Under the pieces are notes generated by a model. That model worked only from the letters and a program-made list of their open reading frames with translations, was not told where the DNA came from and made no database searches. From Demequina globuliformis (GTDB lineage: Bacteria > Actinomycetota > Actinomycetes > Actinomycetales > Demequinaceae), in the NCBI RefSeq assembly GCF_000975155.1, contig NZ_BBRG01000001.1:1533647-1597646 (forward strand): a stretch of DNA of 64,000 bases, read 5' to 3'. The translations under genes and the position numbers were made by a program. Below, piece after piece: positions 19,821 to 26,728 of this stretch (the first letter of the stretch is position 1; every line of letters begins with the position of its first letter).

Positions 19821-21094
19821 AGTCGCCCGCCTGTGTTTGCGCGGCTCGACTGGGTGCCTGTGGTTACGGGGCCGGCCCGGCGACGGCCGACGGCTATCAC
19901 CAGAACCGCACCTACGGCCAGGCTCAGCGCCTGGCTCGCGACCGTGATGATGGCCGCGCTGCGAGCGTCTACCGCACCCCACGAGAGCGCAAAGAGAAGT
20001 GCCGTACTGCTGAAGCCGGCCAGTGGCACAAGCGAGGCGAGTCCTGGGCGCTTGACGCCCTGGAGAATGGCCGCTGCCGCAACCGCGCCGATCGCTAGCA
20101 CCGTGGCTGCGCTGAGGATTTGAACGGCGGAGATGCTCGGTCGGAATGCCGCCCCAAAGATCCACGGCACATACGCGGGCGCGAAGATGCCCAGCACCGT
20201 GGCGACCGCGATACCGCCCGCGAGGTACAGCCGCACCGCGACCAGGGCGGCGCCAATGCGGACGCCGCTCGCGGTGAGTTTCAGTGTGTCACGCGCTGCG
20301 AGCGTGGCGAAGATGAGGGGTACTTCTGCGACGGTCACGGCGATCGCGTAGTAGCCCAATTGCGCGGTCGTGGTTTGGAGCGGCATCAGAACCTGATCGA
20401 TTCGACTGCTGCACACCAGAGCGATGGTCCCCGTGGACGCTGCGAGTGAGTACGCCGCGAACTCGTTGGCCGATGCCCGCTTGGCGGTGGCGTCTTGAGC
20501 GGGGGCTGGTGGAAGCCACAGGATGATGGCCGCGAGGGCGAACGCGGCGAGTGCTGCAGCGACGTAGGCCATCGCCGCAGTGACTCCCAGCAGTGCTAGT
20601 GCGCACACAGCGAGAAAGCGGGTCACGGCAAAGCACAACCGCTCGGCGTCGAGGCGGCGCCAGTCCCCTAAGCCAGTGAAGGCGGCGCGCCTGACTTGGA
20701 TCACGACGGACGCGATCACGAGAGTCCATGCCGTCAGCACGGCCCACGTGTCGAGGCCGTGGTTCGCGGAAATGCGCGTCGCGTACCAGGCCAAGGCGGT
20801 CAGCACGAGGGCCGTGAAGGGCGCCGCGATTGCCAGCGCTAGCCGTTGTGCCGACTTCACGTCGCGCGACCGCGAGGCGACAAAGTAGGTGACGGCGGTC
20901 GGCACCCCGATCGCCGCGATGGCTGAACCGAGCGTGAGTGGCTGCATGACGGCCGCGAACTGTCCACGACCGTCCGGTCCCAAAGCTCGCGCCAGAACGG
21001 GGCCGCTGAGCAGGCCGAGCGCTGGGCCCGCGCCGTAAGCAAGCACGCTGCGCCACTGGTGACGGCGCGCGGGGGAGTGAATGCGCGGCGTCAT
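19817..21094 (-). CDS. Wzx-like polysaccharide flippase (MOP superfamily)
   Basis: Membrane protein of 425 residues with about 12 hydrophobic helices. The N-terminus RSVLAYGAGPALGLLSGPVLARALGPDGRG is characteristic of polysaccharide transporters of the MOP family (helix 1 followed by LGPxxxG). It is expected to move the undecaprenyl-linked repeat unit across the membrane. It overlaps both neighbours by 4 bp (ATGA): the acyltransferase upstream and the polymerase downstream, placing flippase and polymerase in one transcript. Confidence 0.9.
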   Translation of the reverse strand: MTPRIHSPARRHQWRSVLAYGAGPALGLLSGPVLARALGPDGRGQFAAVMQPLTLGSAIAAIGVPTAVTYFVASRSRDVKSAQRLALAIAAPFTALVLTALAWYATRISANHGLDTWAVLTAWTLVIASVVIQVRRAAFTGLGDWRRLDAERLCFAVTRFLAVCALALLGVTAAMAYVAAALAAFALAAIILWLPPAPAQDATAKRASANEFAAYSLAASTGTIALVCSSRIDQVLMPLQTTTAQLGYYAIAVTVAEVPLIFATLAARDTLKLTASGVRIGAALVAVRLYLAGGIAVATVLGIFAPAYVPWIFGAAFRPSISAVQILSAATVLAIGAVAAAAILQGVKRPGLASLVPLAGFSSTALLFALSWGAVDARSAAIITVASQALSLAVGAVLVIAVGRRRAGPVTTGTQSSRANTGGRL

Positions 21095-21654
21095 GACGCG
21101 TCATCTGTCGGGAGGTCTTTCACGCGGCGAGCGGGAGTTCCCGCATACAGGCCGTGGGGCTCGCAGTCGCGATTGACCAGGGCGCCAGCAGCGACGACCG
21201 CTCCCTCGCCAATGGTCACTCCCGACAGAATGATCGCGCCGCTTCCGATTGAAGCGCCGTCGCGCACGGTGATAGGCGCTGACTTTCCGGTGCCCGAGCG
21301 CTGCCGGGGGTTGGCCCGCACGTGGTCTGTCGTGATGAACATCGCGCCAATGCCGATCCCCACGCGTGCACCGACCTCAACGTCGGTGCGGTTATCGAAG
21401 ACGCACTTGCCATTGATGGTCGAGTGGGCACCTACCGTCAAATGCCTATCGCGAATGCTGGCGCCTGGCCGCACGAGGACTGAGCGATGCAGGTGCAGGC
21501 CCATCATCCGGTACCCCACGGTGCGTAGCCGAGCGGGGACGCAGGTGCTGGCGAGGACACCGTTGACGACCCAGTGCCAGATGATGGGGCGCTTCTCGCC
21601 TGGATCCGTCCACAGTTGCGTCCAGGCACGTCGCGCCTGCTGAAGAGCGGTCAT
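21091..21654 (-). CDS. Hexapeptide-repeat acyltransferase (LbH family)
   Basis: Protein of 187 residues with left-handed beta-helix hexads (for example VGARVGIGIGAMFITTD, IGSGAIILSGVTIGEGAVV) ending in the typical LYAGTPARRVKDL. This is the fold of maltose/galactoside/serine O-acetyltransferases; in an exopolysaccharide block it most likely O-acetylates a sugar of the repeat unit (inference). The His expected of the active site is at ITTDH. It overlaps its two neighbours by 4 bp, so it belongs to the same transcript. Confidence 0.88.
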   Translation of the reverse strand: MTALQQARRAWTQLWTDPGEKRPIIWHWVVNGVLASTCVPARLRTVGYRMMGLHLHRSVLVRPGASIRDRHLTVGAHSTINGKCVFDNRTDVEVGARVGIGIGAMFITTDHVRANPRQRSGTGKSAPITVRDGASIGSGAIILSGVTIGEGAVVAAGALVNRDCEPHGLYAGTPARRVKDLPTDDAS

Positions 21655-22838
21655 GCCGCACGCTCGCGCGGCCGTGAGCTCAGGGCGTCAAGGAGTTCTT
21701 CTGCCTCGGCAACGCGCCTGGTCCACGAGTGCGGAGCCGCGGAAGCCACATTCGCGGCCGCTTGTGCCTCGGTCCACGCGGCGAGCGCCCGCTCAACTGC
21801 GTCTGTGAAATGAGAGGTAGTCGCCAGGTGGACGCCTTCAATCTGCGAGTCCGCGAGTGCGGGCAGGGCCGTCGAGACAACGGTGAGGCCCGCTGACAGA
21901 TACTCGTAGACCTTCATGGGGAAGACGCCCTGCGTGTATCCGTTGAGCTCATAGGGGATGAGGCCCACTGTGCAGCCGGCGAAGAGTTGAGCGAGCGCCG
22001 CAAGGTCGAGGTTGCCGTGATGGGTCACGAGCGGTTCGTCGAGCAGTGCTCGAAGCTCGCGGTCCGCGGAGGTGCCATCCGTGTGGGAAGGACCCGCAAG
22101 CTCAAGCGGGATTCCGCGGTCAACGATTTCGTGAAGCAGTGCGAAGTCGACTTTGCTTGGAGTGAGGTTGCCGGCGAAGACGGCGCGGTTGCCTCGGCGT
22201 GGCGGGTGCGCCGGGGCAGAGAAGGTGTCGGTATGGGCGACGTTCTCCCACAGGACAGGACTGCGGTGATGCTGGCGGGCGAGGTGCGCGCACACGCTCG
22301 TGGAACTAGCGATCAGGACGTCCGCCCGCGCACAGAGGTCCGCCTCCGAGGAGAGCACAAGCTGCCGCGGCACGCGCGGAACTTCGTGCAGCAGGTCAAC
22401 GCAGTGGTACACCGTGCGATGGAAAAGTGCGCCTAGCCCGTAGTCGAGGGGCGAGAAGGTCCACAGGATGGCCGACCCGGCGTCTGGGACTCGACGGAGC
22501 ACCTGCCGGCGCAGGAGCCGCCTATTGATCGCGCGGACCAGTCGCGACCGGTGGAACGGGATGACGTGGGGCGACACCACCGTGAGATCTGGTGGTGCCT
22601 CGCGTCCCGCCACCGGGGAATCTCGGGACCGCGTGAGTCGAGCCCAGGCCCGGCGCAGGTCGGAGGGTGACAGTCGGGGGCGGCGAAGTCCAAGCGACTC
22701 GATGTACACGACGCGTCGGGAGCGCGCGAGGCCGACGGCGAGATGTTGCTTGTTTGTCCATACCGCGCTGGTGAAGTCCGCCGTGGAGAGGATGACCACT
22801 TGCCGAGGCTCGGGCGAGTCTGCCGCTGATCCCGTCAC
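21651..22838 (-). CDS. Glycosyltransferase (GT4-like)
   Basis: Protein of 395 residues with a GT-B outline: VVILSTADFTSAVWTNKQHLAVGLA near the N-terminus, LWTFSPLDYGLG, DLCARADVLIASSTSVCAHL, and a C-terminal half with VFAGNLTPSKVDFALLHEI and VFPMKVYEYLSAGLTVVST, the usual donor-site K-x-YEY-x-SAG element. GTG 22838 has GGGGAGG six bases upstream; a TTG at 22853 is in frame but would place that site inside the gene. It is the first gene of the ATGA-coupled block running to 16.3 kb. Substrates unknown. Confidence 0.87.
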   Translation of the reverse strand: MTGSAADSPEPRQVVILSTADFTSAVWTNKQHLAVGLARSRRVVYIESLGLRRPRLSPSDLRRAWARLTRSRDSPVAGREAPPDLTVVSPHVIPFHRSRLVRAINRRLLRRQVLRRVPDAGSAILWTFSPLDYGLGALFHRTVYHCVDLLHEVPRVPRQLVLSSEADLCARADVLIASSTSVCAHLARQHHRSPVLWENVAHTDTFSAPAHPPRRGNRAVFAGNLTPSKVDFALLHEIVDRGIPLELAGPSHTDGTSADRELRALLDEPLVTHHGNLDLAALAQLFAGCTVGLIPYELNGYTQGVFPMKVYEYLSAGLTVVSTALPALADSQIEGVHLATTSHFTDAVERALAAWTEAQAAANVASAAPHSWTRRVAEAEELLDALSSRPRERAA

Positions 22839-22853
22839 CTCGCGCCTCCCCAA

Positions 22854-23004
22854 GCTATGCGCCGCCTGGGTGTCCCCGTGCCACGGTCCTTGCTCTCACC
22901 GGCTGGCGATGCGTGCCTTCAGGCTATGGGATTTACCGGTCACGGTCTATAGATTTCTTCGACGATCGCGCCCGCGCTTTTGGGGCACCTACCAATGCCG
23001 ACCT
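22854..23004 (-). promoter_or_regulatory. AT-richer intergenic region upstream of the coupled glycosyltransferase block
   Basis: These 151 bases separate the GT2-like gene from the five-gene coupled block. The stretch is noticeably richer in A/T than its surroundings and is the natural place for a block promoter. I see no convincing -35/-10 pair or strong hairpin. Confidence 0.3.
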
Positions 23005-23853
23005 TCAGGACCGGTCAGAAGGGACAAAGCGGGCGACTGATTCAAGGTCGATATCGAAGTGCCGCACTACGGCCGCAAATTGCCGGTCATTGGCTCCGCC
23101 CTCGACGTTTACTTGCCGCAGGGAGTGCTTTTGTGACCGCCGGACAGTTGAGTAGTCTTGCCTCCCGCTGGCGGCCATTCGTACTGGTACTGAGGATGCT
23201 TGCGCTGCGGCCCAGAACCATAGATCGTCTGCAGTGGGGCAAATCCGCAGGGCGGTCTCCGTGTCGGCAAAAGCAGGTCCAATGGTGCCGCGCGGATAGA
23301 GAATTCCGCCGTTGCCCTTGAGCAATGGATGGGCAGATTGTGTGGTCGCTCGCGGCCACTCGGCGTAAGCGCGCGCCCCGTGTTCATCTCGCAGTATTTC
23401 CGTGCCGCGATTTCCGACAATCGCTCCGGGGTGCTGGGCTCCGGCGGCCACCAGCGAAGCGAGCCATTGGCTCGGATAGATGGTGTCGTCATCGACGGTC
23501 ACGATGGTGCTGTCGGGGATGGCGTGGACGACCGGAATGAGCTTCTTGTAGCTGCGCGCATTGCCGTTCACCCACACGACGTCGACGCCTGCCTCCGTCA
23601 CGGACGCGGGTAGTCGCCGGCTAGGGAACTCTTCCTCGGCCAGCACCAGGCATACGCGGCGCGCACGGACAGATTGGCGACGGAGGGACTCCAGCGTGAC
23701 CCACACGTCATGAATTCGAGCGGGAAAACTCGTGAGCGCGACCGTGACGTCGACGTTCGGCCGGGAGGGCAGGTCTCGTGCGCGAAGCGCTCGGAGCCGT
23801 GCCTCAGCGGCGGCGCTGCGTGCGCGGTTGGCCACTCCGCTGAGCGATGGCAT
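23005..23853 (-). CDS. Glycosyltransferase, GT2-like
   Basis: Protein of 282 residues. It has the GT-A start VTVALTSFPARIHDVWVTLE with VTLESLRRQ, a KKLIPVVHAIPDSTIVTVDDD segment (the DDD is the likely metal/nucleotide-sugar site), LKGNGGILYPRGTI and TADDLWFWAAA, as in a group of small glycosyltransferases found in capsule clusters. The second half is relatively A/T-rich and uses codons unlike the housekeeping genes, suggesting acquired DNA. It is oriented with the coupled block but separated from it by 151-166 bp, so it may be transcribed separately. Acceptor unknown. Confidence 0.82.
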   Translation of the reverse strand: MPSLSGVANRARSAAAEARLRALRARDLPSRPNVDVTVALTSFPARIHDVWVTLESLRRQSVRARRVCLVLAEEEFPSRRLPASVTEAGVDVVWVNGNARSYKKLIPVVHAIPDSTIVTVDDDTIYPSQWLASLVAAGAQHPGAIVGNRGTEILRDEHGARAYAEWPRATTQSAHPLLKGNGGILYPRGTIGPAFADTETALRICPTADDLWFWAAAQASSVPVRMAASGRQDYSTVRRSQKHSLRQVNVEGGANDRQFAAVVRHFDIDLESVARFVPSDRS

Positions 23854-23909
23854 GATGCGAGCGTATCAGCGCGCATTCGCGGGGTGCCTGCCGCCCCGAG
23901 CGCCCCTTC

Positions 23910-24131
23910 TTATGCCGCGACGCGGGCGCTGCGTCCCGCGAAGGTCACCACGTCGCCAATCTGGAGCTGACGGCCGCGGCGCAGGTCCACTTCGCCGTTG
24001 ACGCTGACTTCTCCCGACACAATGGCTTCCTTCGCGTTACCGCCGGTGTCCAACAGGCCCGCCAGTTGGAGGAACTGGCCAAGGCGGATCCCGCGGTCGC
24101 CAATCGAGACGTCGTCCGTGTGTGAAGCCAT
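23910..24131 (-). CDS. S4-domain RNA-binding protein (YaaA/RlbA-like)
   Basis: Small protein of 73 residues consisting of one S4-like fold: IRLGQFLQLAGLLDTGGNAKEAI, then VSVNGEVDLRRGRQLQIGDVVTF. The pattern LxQFLKLAG...G.AK..I..G.V.VNGE...RRGRKL..GD is that of the stand-alone S4 proteins (YaaA/RlbA, YbcJ), which are ribosome-associated RNA binders. It is alone on its strand and divergent from the 83-residue gene. Confidence 0.9.
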   Translation of the reverse strand: MASHTDDVSIGDRGIRLGQFLQLAGLLDTGGNAKEAIVSGEVSVNGEVDLRRGRQLQIGDVVTFAGRSARVAA

Positions 24132-24232
24132 GTCCGCATGCTATCCGACGCGCTAAACGCGGGTCGGGTGCACGGCCGCTGGGTGCCCGGCCCCGGCACC
24201 TTCCGCCTCTTCACAGGAGCCCCGGTCCGTGC

Positions 24233-24256
24233 CACGATGCGCATGAGGGCATCGTG
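24233..24256. promoter_or_regulatory. 8-bp inverted repeat before the 83-residue gene
   Basis: CACGATGC (24233-24240) and GCATCGTG (24249-24256) are perfect inverted copies with an 8-base spacer. They end 7 bases before the AGGAGGTG ribosome site (24263-24270) of the next gene. This could be an operator or a leader hairpin. Confidence 0.4.
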
Positions 24257-24274
24257 CCTGCCAGGAGGTGGCTC

Positions 24275-24526
24275 ATGGATACGCGACACGACCCGGGTGC
24301 GCTTACGCGCGCCGCAGCAGTGAAAGCCGCGGGGCAGTTGTCCGCCGCTTCATGGGACAGCGTCGAGGCTCTTGCAGTCCTGGCGCTGTCGGCCCAAGGC
24401 ACTCCCGACGCGCAAGTGCTGCTGGAGCGTGCGAACACCGCGGCTCAAGGCTTGCCTGCACAGACGTGGGACAGCGTGCGCGCGTTGGGCTGGCTGTCGC
24501 ACGCCCAGACCGAGTTGCGCGGCTAG
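24275..24526 (+). CDS. Small protein with two internal repeats, unknown function
   Basis: Protein of 83 residues with a near-perfect ribosome site (AGGAGGTG, 4 bases before ATG 24275), so translation is well supported. It contains two related units of about 40 residues: SAASWDSVEALAVLALSAQG and PAQTWDSVRALGWLSHAQTE share the core (T/S)WDSVxALxxLxxAQ. It is predicted to be helical with no signal peptide or membrane segment, hence cytoplasmic. It lies 10 bp before the tocopherol-cyclase-like gene on the same strand, suggesting co-expression. I do not recognise the family. Confidence 0.72.
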   Translation: MDTRHDPGALTRAAAVKAAGQLSAASWDSVEALAVLALSAQGTPDAQVLLERANTAAQGLPAQTWDSVRALGWLSHAQTELRG

Positions 24527-24536
24527 GGCGGCATCC

Positions 24537-25583
24537 ATGGACGTGAGCATGCGGTCGTCCGCCCAAGCCCTGCGTCGGACGGTGAAGACCCTCGCGGCGA
24601 CGCGGCGACCGGCCGGCTATCACGGGGATTACCAGGGCAGCGCCGGCTTTTTCGAGGGGTGGTACGTCAAGTTGGTCTCGGCGGACCGCTCGAGCCGGCT
24701 CGCGGTGATCCCTGGAATCTTTAAGGGTGAGGGCGATGCCCAGGATGAGGCCTTCGTGCAGGTCCTTGACGGGGTGACCGGCGAGTCCTGGTACGAGCAG
24801 TTTCCTGCATCTCAGTTCACTGCGGACTCCAAGGTCTTCAATGCGGCGGTCGCCGGCAATCGCTTCAGCGAAGAGGGCATCGCGCTGGACCTGGACGGGC
24901 CCGACCTTCGCGGGGCAGTGGCCTTTACCGACCCCATGGACCCCTGGCCCGTAACGCTGACGGAGCCAGGAATCATGGGCCGCTACGCGTGGGTCCCGGT
25001 CATGGAGTGCTATCACGGCCTGGTGTCGTTCGGGCATGGACTGCAGGGGAGCCTCACGTTGGGCGGCCGCGAGCTGAACTTCGACGGTGGGTACGGGTAC
25101 ATCGAGAAGGACTGGGGGCGCGCGTTCCCCTCGGCGTACGTGTGGATGCAGACCAATCACTTTCCGCACCCAGGCGTGAGCCTGTCTGCGTCGATCGCCA
25201 CCATTCCGTGGGGCAGGCGTAGCTTCCGCGGGTTCATTGTTGGTCTTCGCATCCCGGGCGCGGACGGGGGTGAACTCCACCGCTTCGCGACCTACACGGG
25301 GGCGCGGTCCGACCTGGACATTGACGATGCCGAGGTCAGGTGGAGCCTGCGGAGCAAGGCAGGCGAGCGGCTGACCCTGCGCGCGGAGCGCCGACGGGGC
25401 GGGCTTCTCCACGCTCCGGTGCGGACACAGATGCACAGGCGGGTCGAGGAAACTCTGGATGCGCGTGTGCATGTGCACCTTCAGGACCGCGACGGGCGCA
25501 CGGTGTTCGAGGGTGCCGGTGAGGCCGCAGGGCTTGAGGTGCACGGCGATCTCGACGCGCTCCTTGCGATGCAGGGCAGGTGA
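24537..25583 (+). CDS. Tocopherol-cyclase-like protein
   Basis: Protein of 348 residues resembling the tocopherol cyclase family (PF14249): early YHGDYQGSAGFFEGWYVKLV, GRYAWVPVMECYHGLVSF, and the signature GGYGYIEKDWGRAFPSAYVW followed by MQTNHF. In plants and cyanobacteria the enzyme closes the chromanol ring; most bacterial relatives lack a tocopherol pathway and their role is unknown. No other tocopherol gene is present here, so a different activity is likely. ATG 24537 follows an AGGGCGG site. It is downstream of the 83-residue gene and convergent with the Rho_N-like gene. Confidence 0.82.
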   Translation: MDVSMRSSAQALRRTVKTLAATRRPAGYHGDYQGSAGFFEGWYVKLVSADRSSRLAVIPGIFKGEGDAQDEAFVQVLDGVTGESWYEQFPASQFTADSKVFNAAVAGNRFSEEGIALDLDGPDLRGAVAFTDPMDPWPVTLTEPGIMGRYAWVPVMECYHGLVSFGHGLQGSLTLGGRELNFDGGYGYIEKDWGRAFPSAYVWMQTNHFPHPGVSLSASIATIPWGRRSFRGFIVGLRIPGADGGELHRFATYTGARSDLDIDDAEVRWSLRSKAGERLTLRAERRRGGLLHAPVRTQMHRRVEETLDARVHVHLQDRDGRTVFEGAGEAAGLEVHGDLDALLAMQGR

Positions 25584-25596
25584 CGCGCCGGTCGGC

Positions 25597-25923
25597 CTAG
25601 TCGTCGACGGCGTCCTTGAGTTCGTCCTTGGTCATGGTGGAGCGGCCGTCCACGCCCTTGCGTTTGGCCTCTTCGTACAGTTGGTCTTTGGTGCGGCCCT
25701 TGGCGCCGCTGTGGGAACGCTTGCCGCCGCGCTCGCCGCTGGACATGTCCTCGGTCGACGTGCGCGAGGCTTGCTCGGACTCGCCCGCGCGGGCCCGCTC
25801 CTTGTTGACGGTGCGGGCGGCGATTTCTTTGGCGGTGTCTTCGCTCTCGCCCCGCTCCATCGCGGAGTCCTTGATGTGCGCGTACTGACGTTCGCGTTTG
25901 TCTGACCATTCCTGGGGTGCCAT
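25597..25923 (-). CDS. Small hydrophilic protein with C-terminal Rho_N/SAP-like motif
   Basis: Protein of 108 residues, highly charged and lacking cysteine. The N-terminal part (EWSDKRERQYAHIKDSAMER, then GESEDTAKEIAARTVNKERA) matches small proteins widely annotated as plasmid-stabilisation or stress proteins. The C-terminal 32 residues (RTKDQLYEEAKRKGVDGRST, then MTKDELKDAV) have the helix-loop-helix pattern of Rho N-terminal/SAP-type nucleic-acid-binding motifs. A good AGGAGGCACCT-type site precedes the ATG. Function unproven; it is probably a chromosomal stress protein, not a plasmid gene. Confidence 0.72.
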   Translation of the reverse strand: MAPQEWSDKRERQYAHIKDSAMERGESEDTAKEIAARTVNKERARAGESEQASRTSTEDMSSGERGGKRSHSGAKGRTKDQLYEEAKRKGVDGRSTMTKDELKDAVDD

Positions 25924-26073
25924 AGGTGCCTCCTGTGGTGGGTGACGACTGCGTCAACGCGCCGGGGTCGCGCTTGCTTCCCTGGGGGCCGATGCCTGGG
26001 TGACGCGGGCGGGAGGGTGACCGGGGGACAGGCCCTCGGCTCGCTGTGGTTGCGCGCGCGGCAGCACCGTGTG

Positions 26074-26113
26074 ACGATAGCAACGTATCGTTCACTATCG
26101 TTCGCTATCGCTC
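26074..26113. promoter_or_regulatory. Iterated 10-bp operator upstream of padR
   Basis: Three consecutive 10-bp units sharing TATCG(T/C)TC lie at 26084-26093, 26094-26103 and 26104-26113 (CGTATCGTTC, ACTATCGTTC, GCTATCGCTC). The first also forms an inverted repeat with ACGATA at 26074-26079 (TATCGT at 26086-26091, 6-base spacer). One helical turn per unit suggests stacked repressor binding on one face. PadR regulators usually control their own promoter, so this is the likely operator. Confidence 0.6.
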
Positions 26114-26147
26114 AGCCGCCCGTGGGCGGCGTGGCAAGGAGGTCGCC

Positions 26148-26690
26148 ATGACCAGTGGATTCCGTTCAGCGGGCCGTCACTCGAACCCCGGTGAGGCCGT
26201 CTGGGAGGCCGTGCAGCAGATGCGCGCCGGCGTAGAGAAGAAGGTTGGCACCCGCATGGGCCGCGGCGATGTGCGCGCGGCCGTCCTCGCGCTCTTGTCG
26301 GAGGACCCCATGCACGGCTACCAAATCATCCGCGAGATCGAAGAGCGCACCGACGGCAGGTGGAAGCCCTCCGCTGGCTCGGTGTATCCCACGCTCCAGC
26401 TGCTTGCTGACGAGGGCTTGGTGACGGCAGAAACCGTTCAAGACCGCAAGGTGTACACCCTGACCCCAGAGGCGACGGAGCAAGCGGCAGCCGCCGCGGC
26501 ATCGGCCCCTTGGGCTGCATCAGACGAGCCCGAGGCTGGCCAATTCAGCGCACTGTCAAAGGCTGGCTTTGACCTCGCGCAGGCCGCGGGCCAAGTCGCC
26601 ACTTCCGGAACCAAGGAGCAGCAGCGCCGCGTGACCGAGGTCCTCAACGAGTCGCGACGTAAGATTTACTCGATCCTCGCTGAGGACTGA
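26148..26690 (+). CDS. PadR-family transcriptional regulator
   Basis: Protein of 180 residues. Residues about 40-115 form the PadR winged helix: GDVRAAVLALLSEDPMHGYQ, IIREIEERTDGRWKPSAGSV, YPTLQLLADEGLV. The remainder is a helical, Ala/Glu-rich C-terminal dimerisation region. ATG 26148 has a consensus AAGGAGG site 5 bases upstream. The iterated TATCG operator at 26074-26113 points to autoregulation. The UbiB-like kinase gene follows after 38 bp on the same strand, so PadR may control it. The inducing ligand is unknown. Confidence 0.93.
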   Translation: MTSGFRSAGRHSNPGEAVWEAVQQMRAGVEKKVGTRMGRGDVRAAVLALLSEDPMHGYQIIREIEERTDGRWKPSAGSVYPTLQLLADEGLVTAETVQDRKVYTLTPEATEQAAAAAASAPWAASDEPEAGQFSALSKAGFDLAQAAGQVATSGTKEQQRRVTEVLNESRRKIYSILAED

Positions 26691-26700
26691 CGGGTCCTCG

Positions 26701-26719
26701 TCGGTCCCGGTGGGACCGA
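26701..26719 (+). promoter_or_regulatory. Hairpin between padR and the ubiB-like gene
   Basis: TCGGTCCC (26701-26708) and GGGACCGA (26712-26719) form a perfect 8-bp stem with a 3-base loop. Its last two bases are the first of the GAGGAG ribosome site (26718-26723) of the ubiB-like gene, so folding could limit translation. With no T-run it is less convincing as a terminator. Confidence 0.45.
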
Positions 26720-26728
26720 GGAGAGTTG

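Noticed and set aside
19821..20165. N-terminal extension of the polymerase gene
   Set aside because: It would overlap the flippase gene and is Arg/Gly-rich; the ATGA junction at 19817-19820 gives a better start.
25597..25923. Plasmid-maintenance or toxin-antitoxin module
   Set aside because: Only the single Rho_N-like protein is present, with no partner gene or plasmid features.
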